A stretch of DNA of 64,000 bases from a candidate division NC10 bacterium CSP1-5 (GCA_001443495.1 LDXR01000002.1:253306-317305); one strand, 5' to 3'; shown: positions 20,760-30,911, numbered from the stretch's first letter. Notes: a model not told the origin generated them from the letters alone. Translations and numbers: made by a program.

Positions 20760-21781
20760 CCCGTGTGCTCCTGTTGCGGGGGCTGGTCAAACTCGTCGGC
20801 GATCTCCCCGACAAGCTCTTCCAGGAGATCCTCCAGGGTCACGAGCCCGGCGGTGGCGCCGTATTCGTTGACCACAATCGCCAGATGCCGGCCACGCCGT
20901 TGGAACTCTTTGAGGAGCGTGTCGACGGGGGTGGTCTCCGGGATGAAGAAGGGGGGGTGGAGCAGGGAACTCAAGGTGGGCGGGGGTGATCCCCCTACCT
21001 TGAACCGGAGAAGATCTTTGGCATTCAATATGCCCACAATCCGGTCGATGGTATCTTGATAGATCGGGATCCGGGAGAAGGCGGCCTTTGTGACGGCAGC
21101 GACCGCCTCACCAAAGGAGAGGCTTATGTCGAGGCAGAACATGTCGCTGCGGAGAGTCATCACCTGGCGGACCGGCACCTCGGCGAATGCCAGCACGCGC
21201 TCGATCATCTTGTGCTCGGTGGACTCCACGACCCCTTCCTGGCGTCCGACATCCAGGATCACCTTGAAGTCTTCTTCCGAGACTCCTGACGGACTCAGTG
21301 CGGCCGAAACCCCGAGGACCCTCAGGCAGATGTCGACCACCCTCTTGAGGACCGCCTGGAGCGGGGTGATGAGGAGCGAAAAGAGTTCAAGGGGCCGCGA
21401 GATGAGATACAAGACCCGTTCCGCATGAGTAACCGCCAGCATCTTCGGGATGAGTTCCCCGAAGACAAGGATCAGGGGGAGCATGAGCAGAGGTGCAAGC
21501 CACGCCTTTTGCGCGCCCCAGACGTGAAGGACGAGCGCCGTCGCGGTGACAGAGGCGGTGATGTTGACCAGGTTGTTACCGATGAGAATGGTGACGATGG
21601 TCCGGGTCGGACGTTCGAGGAGCTTCAGGGCCCGACCTCCCCGCCGAGGTTCCGTCTGGGCCAGACGCTGCAGCCGCAAACGGCTGAGCGAGAAGAGGGC
21701 GGTCTCCGAGGCCGAGAAAAAGGCAGACAGGGAGAAGAGGAGGAGTAACCCGATCAGATAGGATAGCGTTGTTTCGTCCAA
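20756..21781 (-). CDS. Hemolysin-related DUF21/CBS membrane protein (copy B)
   Basis: 'LLLLFSLSAFFSASETALFSLSRLRLQRL..VVNEYGATAGLVTLEDLLEELVGEIADEFD'; 4-nt overlap with copy A. Confidence 0.92.
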   Translation of the reverse strand: MDETTLSYLIGLLLLFSLSAFFSASETALFSLSRLRLQRLAQTEPRRGGRALKLLERPTRTIVTILIGNNLVNITASVTATALVLHVWGAQKAWLAPLLMLPLILVFGELIPKMLAVTHAERVLYLISRPLELFSLLITPLQAVLKRVVDICLRVLGVSAALSPSGVSEEDFKVILDVGRQEGVVESTEHKMIERVLAFAEVPVRQVMTLRSDMFCLDISLSFGEAVAAVTKAAFSRIPIYQDTIDRIVGILNAKDLLRFKVGGSPPPTLSSLLHPPFFIPETTPVDTLLKEFQRRGRHLAIVVNEYGATAGLVTLEDLLEELVGEIADEFDQPPQQEHTG

Positions 21782-21896
21782 AGATCCGATCTGCTCACTA
21801 CCCGATGACCCCTTGAGCCTTGGGTCGGCATGGGGCCAGGCTGCTGGTACATAATTTGCAGACTAAAACCGATGAATCCATCGGGGTTGCAATCCA

Positions 21897-23174
21897 GTGT
21901 CAGCTATGATATCAGTTCGTGGGGGCGTTGTAAAGACCAGGCCAGCGGAGGCAAAGGTCATGCGCATCGGGAATAAAATTCTCCTGGGCTTTCTGGCCGT
22001 GATCTTGGCCATCACCCTCATGGCCACTCAGGATTACCTGACCATCTTTACCAGCCTGTTAGTGGGCGGGGTGGCCTCCAGGATTCTCAGCCGGATGATC
22101 GCGCACAGGATGGAGGAGCTGGTGGGGGCCACGCGGGTCATCAGCCAGGGGGACCTGACCAAGACGGTCGCCGTGGACTCCCGGGACGAGCTGGGCCAGC
22201 TGGCCGACGCCTTTAATCGCATGATCGTCAGTCTCCAGGAGGTGGTCCGCGAGACGAAAGGGATGACGGACAAGGTCAGCCAGTCGACGATGGCCCTGAG
22301 TGACACAGCCGCGGCCACGAACCAGGTCACCGAGGAGCTCGCCACGCGGGTGCACCAGATTGCCAAGGGGGCGGAGAGGCAGGTGGTGCTGGTCGGCGAT
22401 GGATCCCGGGTGGTGCATGATCTGGCCCACTCCGCCAACGAGATTGCCGCCCGGTCGCGCTCTGCGGCTCAGGCGGTGGCCGAGGCCGGGGACACGGCCG
22501 AGTCGGGAGGGAAATCCGCTCAGGAGGCTGTGAGGAAGATGGGAGAGGTCTTCAGCCTCTTGGAGCGACTGGCCGCGGGGGTCAAAGGCTTCGGGGCGAA
22601 AACGCAACAGATTGGAAGCATCGTCGATCTCATCACCCGGATCGCCCACCAGACTCATCTCCTGGCCCTCAACGCCACCATCGAGGCAGCCCGGGCCGGC
22701 GAACACGGACGGGGCTTTGCGGTGGTCGCGGATGAGGTCCGGAAGTTGGCTGGCGATGCGGGGTCCTCGGCAGAGCAGATCGCCAAGCTGGCGCAGGAGA
22801 TTCGCGAGGAGAGCGCCCAGGTCCTGACCTCGATGGAGATGGCGGGGAAGGGGATCGAGTCGGGGCGGCAGGTCCTCCAGTTCACCGAGAAGTCGTTGCA
22901 CGAGATCGTGCGTACGGTGGTCCAACAGGTCAAGCGCGTGCAGGAGATCTCTCCTCTCACCGACCAACAGACCCTGGGAGCCAGGGCGTTAGTGAAGACG
23001 ATCGATGAGATTGCCGAGGTCGCTCGAGAGCATGCCCGCTCTACCCAGGAGGCCTCGGCGGCGACCCAGCTGCAGATCGCCTCGGTAGAGCAGATGGCCT
23101 TTGGCGCTCAGGAGCTCAGCAACATCGCGGACAAGCTGCGCGAAAGAGTCTCTCGGTTCAAGGTCAATGCATGA
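21897..23174 (+). CDS. Methyl-accepting chemotaxis protein with HAMP but no sizeable periplasmic sensor
   Basis: HAMP '[42 protein letters not shown]', hairpin '[44 protein letters not shown]'. Start could be 21960. Confidence 0.9.
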   Translation: MSAMISVRGGVVKTRPAEAKVMRIGNKILLGFLAVILAITLMATQDYLTIFTSLLVGGVASRILSRMIAHRMEELVGATRVISQGDLTKTVAVDSRDELGQLADAFNRMIVSLQEVVRETKGMTDKVSQSTMALSDTAAATNQVTEELATRVHQIAKGAERQVVLVGDGSRVVHDLAHSANEIAARSRSAAQAVAEAGDTAESGGKSAQEAVRKMGEVFSLLERLAAGVKGFGAKTQQIGSIVDLITRIAHQTHLLALNATIEAARAGEHGRGFAVVADEVRKLAGDAGSSAEQIAKLAQEIREESAQVLTSMEMAGKGIESGRQVLQFTEKSLHEIVRTVVQQVKRVQEISPLTDQQTLGARALVKTIDEIAEVAREHARSTQEASAATQLQIASVEQMAFGAQELSNIADKLRERVSRFKVNA

Positions 23175-23643
23175 GCGGGTAGAGAGCCTCGCCGCTTCAG
23201 AAGGACGCCTCTTCGTTCTCCTCCAGGTGCGGGGGGAACCGTTTGCCCTTCCATCAGCGCAGGTGCGAGCTGTCAGCCCGGTGGGCCGGATCACGCGAAT
23301 CCCCCATGCCCCTCGGGAGGTCGGGGGTGTAACGAACTGGCGCGGAAAGGTTCTGACCCTCTACGATCTGGGAGAAGCCCTGGGACTGCCGGGAAAGTCT
23401 GGTCTCGCTCCCTATACCGTAGTGCTCGCCCCGGAAAAGGAGGATTTCGACGTGGGGGTTATGGCTGAACAGGTCCGGGAGGTTCGCGCGATCCCCGACG
23501 AGGCCCTGGAGCCCCTCTCCTCAGCCAGGGGCCTCTGCCACGGGATCATCGACCTGGAAGGCCTCCCCGTGATGGTCCTCGATCCGAAGACCCTCCTCGA
23601 TCGTCTGGCGATGGCAGTCCTGTCCGCCTCGTCCCCTCGATAA
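23167..23643 (+). CDS. cheW: CheW-like chemotaxis protein
   Basis: '[63 protein letters not shown]'; start overlaps MCP stop. Confidence 0.88.
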   Translation: MHERVESLAASEGRLFVLLQVRGEPFALPSAQVRAVSPVGRITRIPHAPREVGGVTNWRGKVLTLYDLGEALGLPGKSGLAPYTVVLAPEKEDFDVGVMAEQVREVRAIPDEALEPLSSARGLCHGIIDLEGLPVMVLDPKTLLDRLAMAVLSASSPR

Positions 23644-23656
23644 CGGGGTCTCGCCG

Positions 23657-25177
23657 GTGGATCTCAGCAAGTACCTGCCAATCTTCCTGAACGACTCCCG
23701 AGAGCATTTGCAGCGGATGGATGAATTTTTGCTCCGGTTGGAGCGGCATCCTGAAGACGCGCAGGCGATCGACGCTCTCTTTCGGTCTGCGCATTCCGTC
23801 AAGGGGATGGCGAGTACGATGGGCTTTGAGGAGCTGTCCAAGATCGCCCATTCCCTTGAAAGCTTCCTCGATCCCTATCGCAGGGGCGTTCAGCGGCTCG
23901 ACCGCCAGGCCATCGACCTCGTGCTCCAAGGGGTGGACCTCCTCCGCAAATCGGTCGAGCAAGCAAGCGCCAGTCAGGGCCCCGGGGAATCGGCGGGGAA
24001 GAGCGGAGAGGGGGGCGGGTCGTCACCGTCGTCCCCTCCGCCTCCCGTGCAGGGGGGGGCGACCCGGCGCGAGGGAATGTTGCGGGTGGCTCCAGAACTC
24101 TTGGATGATCTGATTGACCTCACGAGCGAGCTCCTCATCGCCCAGGAAGATCTGGGGAACGAAGAACGGGTCTTCAAATTCCAGGCGCTTATTCAGGCCG
24201 TGGGCCATCAGGCCATGCAGCTCAGGATGGTTCCGCTGCAGACGGTCGCTGATCGGTTCCCTCGGATGGCCCGCGATATGGCCAGGCAGGGAGGTAAGGA
24301 ACTGGTCTTTGAGATCCAAGGCAGGGATGTGGAGATGGATCGGGCGCTGTTAGAAAGCCTGGCCGACCCGCTGATGCACCTGCTCCGAAACGCGGTGGAT
24401 CACGGGATAGAACGGCCGGAGGAGCGCGTCCGCGCCGGAAAGCCGGCCGAGGGGAAGGTGCATCTCGAAGCCTCGAGGCGAAAGGATGGGGTCATCATCC
24501 AGGTGGCTGATGATGGCCGGGGGATCGACCCTGGCACGATCCGTCAGGCCGCTGTGACTCTGGGACTCCTCTCGGAGGACAAGGCGCAGACGTTGTCGGA
24601 GCCCGACCTCTTTCGGCTGCTCACCCTGCCGGGCTTCACCACCAGAGCGGAGGTCTCAGAGATCTCCGGGCGAGGCGTCGGGTTGGATGTGGTGCAATCC
24701 ATGGTCCAGTCGCTCCAGGGAAGCGTGTTGATAGAGTCCGTGCTTGGGCAGGGGACCACCGTCACCCTGAAGCTTCCCTTGACGCTGCTCCGCCTCCCGG
24801 TCCTCTTGCTCGAGGTGGGTGATGAGACCTACGCCATTCCCGTCACCCAGGTGCGGGCGACCCTGGACTGTCCTCCCGGAAGGATCAGGCCGACGGACGG
24901 GCGAGAAATCTTGTTCCGCGGGGAGGACGAGATCCCCGTGTTCCGTCTGCGGCGCCTCCTGGACCTTCCCGAATCCGCCGCGAGCCCTTTCGTCGTCCTG
25001 GTGGACTCCAAAGGGAAGGATGTCGGGCTGATGGTGGACAAGATCCTGGAGTATCGCGAGGTGGTGGTAAAATCGTTCCGGTCTCCGCTGAGGGGCTTGA
25101 AGGGACTCGGCGGGATGACCATCCTCGGGGATGGCGTCGTGGTCCCGATCTTAGATCTCGAGACGCTCTTGCCCTAG
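23657..25177 (+). CDS. cheA: Chemotaxis histidine kinase CheA (HPt, dimerisation, HATPase, CheW-like)
   Basis: 'LFRSAHSVKGMASTMGFEELSKIAHSLE', 'LMHLLRNAVDHGIERPEERVRAGKPAEG', 'VSEISGRGVGLDVV'; GTG start. Confidence 0.94.
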   Translation: MDLSKYLPIFLNDSREHLQRMDEFLLRLERHPEDAQAIDALFRSAHSVKGMASTMGFEELSKIAHSLESFLDPYRRGVQRLDRQAIDLVLQGVDLLRKSVEQASASQGPGESAGKSGEGGGSSPSSPPPPVQGGATRREGMLRVAPELLDDLIDLTSELLIAQEDLGNEERVFKFQALIQAVGHQAMQLRMVPLQTVADRFPRMARDMARQGGKELVFEIQGRDVEMDRALLESLADPLMHLLRNAVDHGIERPEERVRAGKPAEGKVHLEASRRKDGVIIQVADDGRGIDPGTIRQAAVTLGLLSEDKAQTLSEPDLFRLLTLPGFTTRAEVSEISGRGVGLDVVQSMVQSLQGSVLIESVLGQGTTVTLKLPLTLLRLPVLLLEVGDETYAIPVTQVRATLDCPPGRIRPTDGREILFRGEDEIPVFRLRRLLDLPESAASPFVVLVDSKGKDVGLMVDKILEYREVVVKSFRSPLRGLKGLGGMTILGDGVVVPILDLETLLP

Positions 25178-25204
25178 GGAGACACGGCGGTGGTATGATC
25201 TACC

Positions 25205-25594
25205 TCAGGGTCCTCCGGCCTCGCGGCCCCCGCGTGCCCCGAGGGCTTGGATGAGGACCTTGAGTGCTTGCTCAGCGGGTGGATTGACAGCGAGGAATTC
25301 CATTATGCTCTCGAAGTGCGGGTCCTCGTCTCGTCCACTGCTGATCACCCGACTGTTCGCCACTCGACACCGAATGGTTGACAGCTCCCCCTTTGTCTCC
25401 AGCTGGAGAAAGCACGGACTCTGCGTCTCAAGCATACCCTGGTGCTCTACGAGTGCTTCCCTCAGGGTTACATCCAGCACCTCTGCCATCTGGAGGGTCA
25501 TGATGCCCTCCGTCATGCCGGCAATGCGAAGGCGCCGAGGGTTCTGTCTTTGCCGGGCGGGACGCGTATAGCGCTTGCCCAGTGCTCGCCTCAT
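25205..25594 (-). CDS. PilZ-like domain protein, paralogue of 27097-27486
   Basis: 'TLQMAEVLDVTLREALVEHQG..STIRCRVANSRV..MEFLAVNPPAEQALKVLIQALGARGGREAGGP' closely similar to second copy. Confidence 0.55.
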   Translation of the reverse strand: MRRALGKRYTRPARQRQNPRRLRIAGMTEGIMTLQMAEVLDVTLREALVEHQGMLETQSPCFLQLETKGELSTIRCRVANSRVISSGRDEDPHFESIMEFLAVNPPAEQALKVLIQALGARGGREAGGP

Positions 25595-25771
25595 AATCTC
25601 AAGGGCTCCCCTCTCCTCGCCGGGTGGAATGGCTCAGCGGCCCCAAAAAGGCAAGCAGAAATCGTGCCAGCGAGATGCCGCTTTCGTCAGCGTCCGATCA
25701 ACCTGTAATTTCAAGACGTTACTTGCCCCTGGTGATGGGTACATTCTCTTCCAGAACTCTGTGAGGCTCTC

Positions 25772-26269
25772 TTAGCGAGGTCCAGTTGGCCGTCTCACTG
25801 GGGTGGCTTCGGGTGAGGCGATGACGCGCAGGCGGACTGGAATCACGCCGGGCCCGAGTGCGCCGAGAGCCCGGGCAGCGGCATACGAGACGTCCAGGAT
25901 GCGGCGGCTTCTAAAGGGGCCGCGGTCATTGATCCGCACCTTCACGCTTCGCCCGTTGGCCGGGTTCTCTACGAGCACCCACGTGCCGAAGGGTAGGGTC
26001 CGGTGGGCGGCGGTCATCTGGTGCATGTCAAAGATCTCCCCGCTAGCGGTGCGTCGTCCGTGGTACGGATGGCCGTACCACGACGCCTCGCCCGTCTCCT
26101 CGTGGCCGACGAATACAGGATGAGGTGCCGGAGCCACGGTCGGAGGTGCAGGCCGCGGCGAGGCACACGCAGCCAGGAGGAGGCCCAGCGTCGCCGTTTG
26201 TGCAACCCACACGATTCTCCGGATCTTCATCCACGTCATAGACGAGGGAGCTAGCAACTTTAGTGCCAC
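25772..26269 (-). CDS. rlpA: RlpA-like septal ring lytic transglycosylase (double-psi beta-barrel lipoprotein)
   Basis: 'GEASWYGHPYHGRRTASGEIFDMHQMTAAHRTLPFGTWVLVENPANGRSVKVRINDRGPFRSRRILDVSYAAARAL'; lipobox LLAAC. Confidence 0.94.
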   Translation of the reverse strand: MALKLLAPSSMTWMKIRRIVWVAQTATLGLLLAACASPRPAPPTVAPAPHPVFVGHEETGEASWYGHPYHGRRTASGEIFDMHQMTAAHRTLPFGTWVLVENPANGRSVKVRINDRGPFRSRRILDVSYAAARALGALGPGVIPVRLRVIASPEATPVRRPTGPR

Positions 26270-26634
26270 GAACGCCGCTCCTTCGGGGGCCGCTGCTGGT
26301 GTGGCCTGGACGCGAATGAGAGGGGCTCCTGCAGGCCGGGGGGAAGACCTTGAAAGAAGTCGATAAGCCTACATGGTCATTGACTGGGCCTCCGTTATTG
26401 CCTAAGCTCACCCCAGGGGAGAAGAACTAACGGACAAGGGAGGTACCATGAAAACGTATTGCCAAGAGGTAGTACGGAATCTGCTGAAGACGAACTAATT
26501 CCTTGGCGAGAGCAAGGCGAGGTAGGCGTGAAATAAAATTGGGGGAGGGGTCGTCTAAGGGGGTGACATTGGGGATAAACCGGGCCTGGCGGATGGCCGC
26601 TCGGGCCCTGGGTGGGTAAAGGAGGGGAACGAAC

Positions 26635-27012
26635 ATGAGACGCCTCGCAGTCGGCCTCGTCATCGGGAGCCTCGTGCTGGGCGGGATGGCCCTGCCGGCC
26701 GAGGCAGGACACGGGCATCGCGGCCACCACGGGCATGGCCACCACGGGCATGGGCATGGTCACTTCGCGGGGGGCTTCCTGGCTGGTGCGGCCACCTTCT
26801 TGGTCCTGGACGCTCTCCTCACGCCTCGGGTGGTTTATGGTCACCCGGTGGTCTATGCTCCGCCGGTCGTCTATCAGCCGGTCTATCGGGCCCCGGTCTG
26901 CCAGGACATGTGGGTCCAAGAGCGCTGGGAGCTCCGACCCCAGCAGCAGAACGGCTTTACCACGTACTATCAGGTCTTGGTGCCGGGGTACTGGCAGCGC
27001 CACTGCTACTGA
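26635..27012 (+). CDS. Small exported His/Gly-rich protein
   Basis: Signal peptide then 'GHGHRGHHGHGHHGHGHGH'; RBS aggaggggaac; followed by terminator. Confidence 0.75.
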   Translation: MRRLAVGLVIGSLVLGGMALPAEAGHGHRGHHGHGHHGHGHGHFAGGFLAGAATFLVLDALLTPRVVYGHPVVYAPPVVYQPVYRAPVCQDMWVQERWELRPQQQNGFTTYYQVLVPGYWQRHCY

Positions 27013-27030
27013 CACTCGCCTGGTCCAACC

Positions 27031-27068
27031 AGAAGGCCACCTCTTTCGAGGTGGCCTTCTCTCTTTCC
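27031..27068 (+). terminator. Rho-independent terminator
   Basis: AGAAGGCCACCTC-TTTC-GAGGTGGCCTTCT then ctcttt. Confidence 0.85.
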
Positions 27069-27096
27069 AATCACGAGCCAACCCATCCGGAAGAAT

Positions 27097-27486
27097 TCAC
27101 GGCCCTCCGGCCTCGACCCCCCCGTTGGCCCCGATGGATTGGACGATGTTCCTCAGGGCTCGCTCAGCCGCTGGGCTGACGTCGAGGAACTCCACCATCG
27201 TCTCATAATACGGGCCTCCGTCTGATCGGACGGAGCTCACCCGACTGTGCACCACGCGACAACGGATGGTGGACAGGTCCCCGTTCGTCCCCAGTTGAAG
27301 AAGGCAGAGGCTCTGCGGCGGGAACGTATCCTGCTGCTCTACGAGCACTCCCCGCTGCGTCACATCCAGCACCTCCGCCACCTGGAGGGTTGGGATTCCC
27401 TCCACAGTCCCACAAATGCGAAGACGCGGACGCTTCTCGGTGAGCAAGTTGTTCTGCAAGGATGAGGTCACGTGTGTTGCTGGCAC
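27097..27486 (-). CDS. PilZ-like domain protein, paralogue of 25205-25594
   Basis: 'TLQVAEVLDVTQRGVLVEQQD..STIRCRVVHSRV..MVEFLDVSPAAERALRNIVQSIGANGGVEAGGP'. Confidence 0.55.
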   Translation of the reverse strand: MPATHVTSSLQNNLLTEKRPRLRICGTVEGIPTLQVAEVLDVTQRGVLVEQQDTFPPQSLCLLQLGTNGDLSTIRCRVVHSRVSSVRSDGGPYYETMVEFLDVSPAAERALRNIVQSIGANGGVEAGGP

Positions 27487-27534
27487 TTAAGGGCGCCGGC
27501 GCCTTCCCCGTGTGCCCCGAAATGCGGGGAGAAG

Positions 27535-28755
27535 TTATCTTCCCTCGGTCCCTCTGTCAATGAAAAAATCGTGACGAGATAATTGCAACATGGCGCGGGC
27601 TGCCTCGACGGCTGCCGTCATGATCTCAGCCGGTGGGAGCCTGCTCATGTCGGCCAGCCGTCGGCAATCCTCGTATTCGGGGGCCAGGTGGATCGGGCGG
27701 CCTTGAAGTCGGCCCACCTTGACGCGCACCTGGCCAAAGGGGGTCTCCACCGTCAGCACCTCCCGCGGAAGCGTCTGCCGCTGCGTTCTGCGGAATCGGA
27801 CACCGAAGGTGCTGCTGTAGCTCAAGAGGATCGGTCCGATGCCCTCCTCAAGGCCGGCCGGAACGATCGCCGAGATGACCGTGGCGGGTCGGGACTTCTT
27901 CATGATGATCGGGGTCAGGAACACATCGAGGGCTCCCGCTGCAAAGAGCGCCTCCATGAGTGGTTCGAAGAGCTGGGGGTTCATATCATCAATGTTCGCC
28001 TCGACGACCGTCACCTCATCCCTGTCGAGGTCTTCGATCCTTTCACCGACGATCAGCCGGAGCAAGTTCGGCCGGCGAGCGAGGTCCAGGCTGCCTGCCC
28101 CGTAGCCGACCTGACTGATCCGCAGCGGAGGGAGGGGCCCGAACCCCTTCGCTAGGGTCGAGACAATAGCCGCCCCCGTTGGTGTGGTCAGCTCTGCCTC
28201 GACCGGGCTCCCATAGACCGGAACGCCTCGAAGAAGATGGGCGGTCCCCGGCGCCGGTACCGGGAGATCGCCGTGGGCCGTCTGGGTCCTCCCTCCGCCC
28301 AGGTTCAGCGCCGAGGCATGGATCTCCCGAATTGCGAGCACGTTCAGCCCAATAATGGCCCCCGCCACATCGACAATCGTGTCCACGGCCCCGATTTCAT
28401 GGAAGTGAATCCGCTCCATCGGAAGGCCGTGGACAGCCGCCTCGGCTTCTCCCAGGCGCTCGAAAATCCGGCGGACCGGTGCCAGAGCCGTCTCAGGGAG
28501 GTCGCTCCTTTCGAGGAGGGCGAGAATGTCGGAGAGATGGCGGTGGGGGGGCGGGTCTGGAGGCGTGATGACCTGGACCCGCGTCCCGATCAGGGCGCCG
28601 CGCCTGACCTTCTCGGCCTTGAGATCCACACCGGGAAGCTTGAGCCGTGCAATCTCAGACCGGAGCACATCCAGGGAGAGCCCGGCATCTACCAGTGCCC
28701 CCAGAATCATGTCGCCGCTGCAGCCGCTAAAGCAGTCGAAGTAGGCGATCTTCAT
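27535..28755 (-). CDS. larC: Nickel pincer cofactor biosynthesis protein LarC
   Basis: 'MKIAYFDCFSGCSGDMILGALVDAGLSLD..RIHFHEIGAVDTIVDVAGAIIGL..EANIDDMNPQLFEPLMEALFAAGALDVFLTPIIMKKSRP'. Confidence 0.96.
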   Translation of the reverse strand: MKIAYFDCFSGCSGDMILGALVDAGLSLDVLRSEIARLKLPGVDLKAEKVRRGALIGTRVQVITPPDPPPHRHLSDILALLERSDLPETALAPVRRIFERLGEAEAAVHGLPMERIHFHEIGAVDTIVDVAGAIIGLNVLAIREIHASALNLGGGRTQTAHGDLPVPAPGTAHLLRGVPVYGSPVEAELTTPTGAAIVSTLAKGFGPLPPLRISQVGYGAGSLDLARRPNLLRLIVGERIEDLDRDEVTVVEANIDDMNPQLFEPLMEALFAAGALDVFLTPIIMKKSRPATVISAIVPAGLEEGIGPILLSYSSTFGVRFRRTQRQTLPREVLTVETPFGQVRVKVGRLQGRPIHLAPEYEDCRRLADMSRLPPAEIMTAAVEAARAMLQLSRHDFFIDRGTEGR

Positions 28756-28770
28756 GGCTAACCGCTTGAA

Positions 28771-28825
28771 AGCTAGGACGCTGGGACGCTAGAACGCTGG
28801 AATTCTGGCTTTCCAGCATTCTAGC
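28771..28825. repeat. Short-period inverted array, class CGCTAGGA/CGCTGGGA
   Basis: agctagga cgctggga cgctaga acgctgg ... ccagcattctagc. Confidence 0.65.
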
Positions 28826-29579
28826 CGTGTTCGCCGAGGAGGTTGATCCGGTGGGCGAGCACGCCGGCACCAAAGCCGTTGTCGATGCCTACCACCGCCG
28901 TGCCGGAGGCGCAGGAATTCAGCATGGTGAGAAGCGCCGACATGCCACCGAAGCTCGCCCCGTAGCCGATGCTCGTCGGAACGGCGATCAGTGGTTTAGC
29001 CGTGAGCCCCCCCACCACGCTGGGGAGGACGCCATCCATTCCCGCCACCACGACGAGGACCCGGGCCGCGTGGAGCTCGGCCCATTTGTTGAGAATCCGG
29101 TGCAGTCCCGCAACCCCGACATCATACTGTCTGTCAACCCGGCTTCCTAAGAAATCGGCGGTCACCGCCGCCTCCTCGGCGACCGGGATGTCGGCGGTCC
29201 CGGCGCTCATCACCAGGACGGTCCCTGTGGTCGATGGCGTCCGCCCTCGGTGGACCACGACGGTGCGCCCCAACACGTTGTACTCAGCGGACCGATCGAC
29301 CTTCGCAATGGCGCCATACACCTCTTCGCTGGCCCGCGTGGCCAGGAGGCTGCCGTGCTGACGGAGTAACCGCTCGGCGATCGCCGTGATCTGTTCGATC
29401 GTCTTGCCGGGACAGAAGAGGACTTCAGGAAAGCCCTGGCGCAGGCTCCGGTGGCTGTCCAGGGTCGCGAAGCCCAGCTCCTCGAACGGTAGGACCTTCA
29501 GCCGATCAAGGGCCTCGTCGGTCGAGAGCTTCCCTGTTTTCACGGCCTCCAGGACGGCTTTGAGGCGGGTTGCATCCAT
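28821..29579 (-). CDS. larB: Nickel pincer cofactor biosynthesis protein LarB
   Basis: 'VLVMSAGTADIPVAEEAAVTADFLGSRVDRQYDVGVAGLHRIL..VAGMDGVLPSVVGGLTAKPLIAVPTSIGYGASFGGMSALLTMLNSCASGTAVVGIDNGFGAG'. Confidence 0.95.
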   Translation of the reverse strand: MDATRLKAVLEAVKTGKLSTDEALDRLKVLPFEELGFATLDSHRSLRQGFPEVLFCPGKTIEQITAIAERLLRQHGSLLATRASEEVYGAIAKVDRSAEYNVLGRTVVVHRGRTPSTTGTVLVMSAGTADIPVAEEAAVTADFLGSRVDRQYDVGVAGLHRILNKWAELHAARVLVVVAGMDGVLPSVVGGLTAKPLIAVPTSIGYGASFGGMSALLTMLNSCASGTAVVGIDNGFGAGVLAHRINLLGEHG

Positions 29580-29771
29580 TGGCAGCTCCTGTTTGATCCG
29601 CGAGAAGGGTAACATACACGATAATGTACTGCAATTCCTGTCCTGATAGGGGTTTGTACGGCCCAGGGGTGTGAGGCACGACGAAGGAGCATGGGAAAGT
29701 GTTGAGTGGGGTATCACCAATTCCAAAGAGGCGTTAGGCTGACGAAGCATCCGAGGGCGATTTGTCGATCT

Positions 29772-30647
29772 TCATGGTGCTTCCTCCTTTCCTTCTCCAT
29801 CGTCGCGCCAGTGCCGCGCATCGTGCGTCGTGCGGGTAGTCCGTACGGCTTCGTTCAAGGATCCGGTTCGGTATCCCTGCAAGTCAACGGCAACATGGAC
29901 AAAGCCGGCTTCCCGGAAGCGTCGAACGATCTCCTCACGCACCGCCGGAGCCACCAGTCGCGGCAGCTCCTCGGGTGCGACCTCGATCCGCGCAATCGCC
30001 TCGTGATAGCGAACCCGATAGATCCGGAAACCCAACTCCCGCAGCACGCGCTCACACCGCGCCACCTGGGTCAGGCGGGCAGGGGTGATTTCGATCCCGT
30101 AGGGGAACCGGCTCGACAGGCAGGCGAGGGCAGGCTTGTCCCAGACCGGGAGATCGATCCAACGGGCCGCCTCGCGGATGTCGGCCTTGGTGAACCCGAG
30201 CTCGTCCAGCGGCGAGCGCACGCCGTATTCGCGCGCCGCCTTGCGCCCGGGACGGTGGTCACCGCGATCATCGACGTTGAAGCCATCAAGGATATGGGGG
30301 ATCCCGAGGCAGCGGGCTTGCTCAATGGCCGTGCTATACAGTTCGGCCTTACAGAAATAACAACGGTTCACCGGGTTCCCGGCGTAGCGGGGATCATCAA
30401 GCTCATGCGTTTCGACCAGCAGGTGGCGCCCCCCCAACTGCTCGGCCAATCGCTGCGCGGCTATTTTCTCATCGGGAGCCAGGCTGGCCGAAACCGCGGT
30501 CAGCGCGACCACCCCCTCGCGCAACGTGGCGACCGCCTCGGCGAGCAGGAAGCTTGAGTCCACCCCTCCCGAGAAACAGACGACGACCCGGCCCATTTCC
30601 CGAAGGAGGTTCCGCAGCTGGGTGACCTTGGCGTCCAAAGTAGGCAT
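29772..30647 (-). CDS. larE: ATP-dependent sacrificial sulfur transferase LarE
   Basis: 'VVCFSGGVDSSFLLAEAVATL', 'NRCYFCKAELYS'. Confidence 0.95.
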   Translation of the reverse strand: MPTLDAKVTQLRNLLREMGRVVVCFSGGVDSSFLLAEAVATLREGVVALTAVSASLAPDEKIAAQRLAEQLGGRHLLVETHELDDPRYAGNPVNRCYFCKAELYSTAIEQARCLGIPHILDGFNVDDRGDHRPGRKAAREYGVRSPLDELGFTKADIREAARWIDLPVWDKPALACLSSRFPYGIEITPARLTQVARCERVLRELGFRIYRVRYHEAIARIEVAPEELPRLVAPAVREEIVRRFREAGFVHVAVDLQGYRTGSLNEAVRTTRTTHDARHWRDDGEGKEEAP

Positions 30648-30911
30648 TAGAGAACTCTGCTGGGATGAGGTCGCGGCGATTCCGCTGTCAAGACGTCACA
30701 GGTTTTCCGGGGGGCTTCACGGTGCGTGGCCAAGACGTGGTTCTCTTATAGCTCAATGCGCATGCTCTCTGTCAAGCCCAAACTTGGATTGCACCGGCCC
30801 GCCTTGTCCCCTTTTGAGGTGTCCGTCAAATTAGGGCTAGTGCCGTCTGTCCCTTGTTTCCCTGGGGGACGTCTTGTGGCATACTGGGGCATCTGATCTC
30901 TGGAGGGCTCC

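Noticed and set aside
26395-27081. 228-aa minus-strand ORF over the His-rich gene
   Set aside because: The plus-strand gene has RBS, signal peptide and terminator; the minus frame has none.
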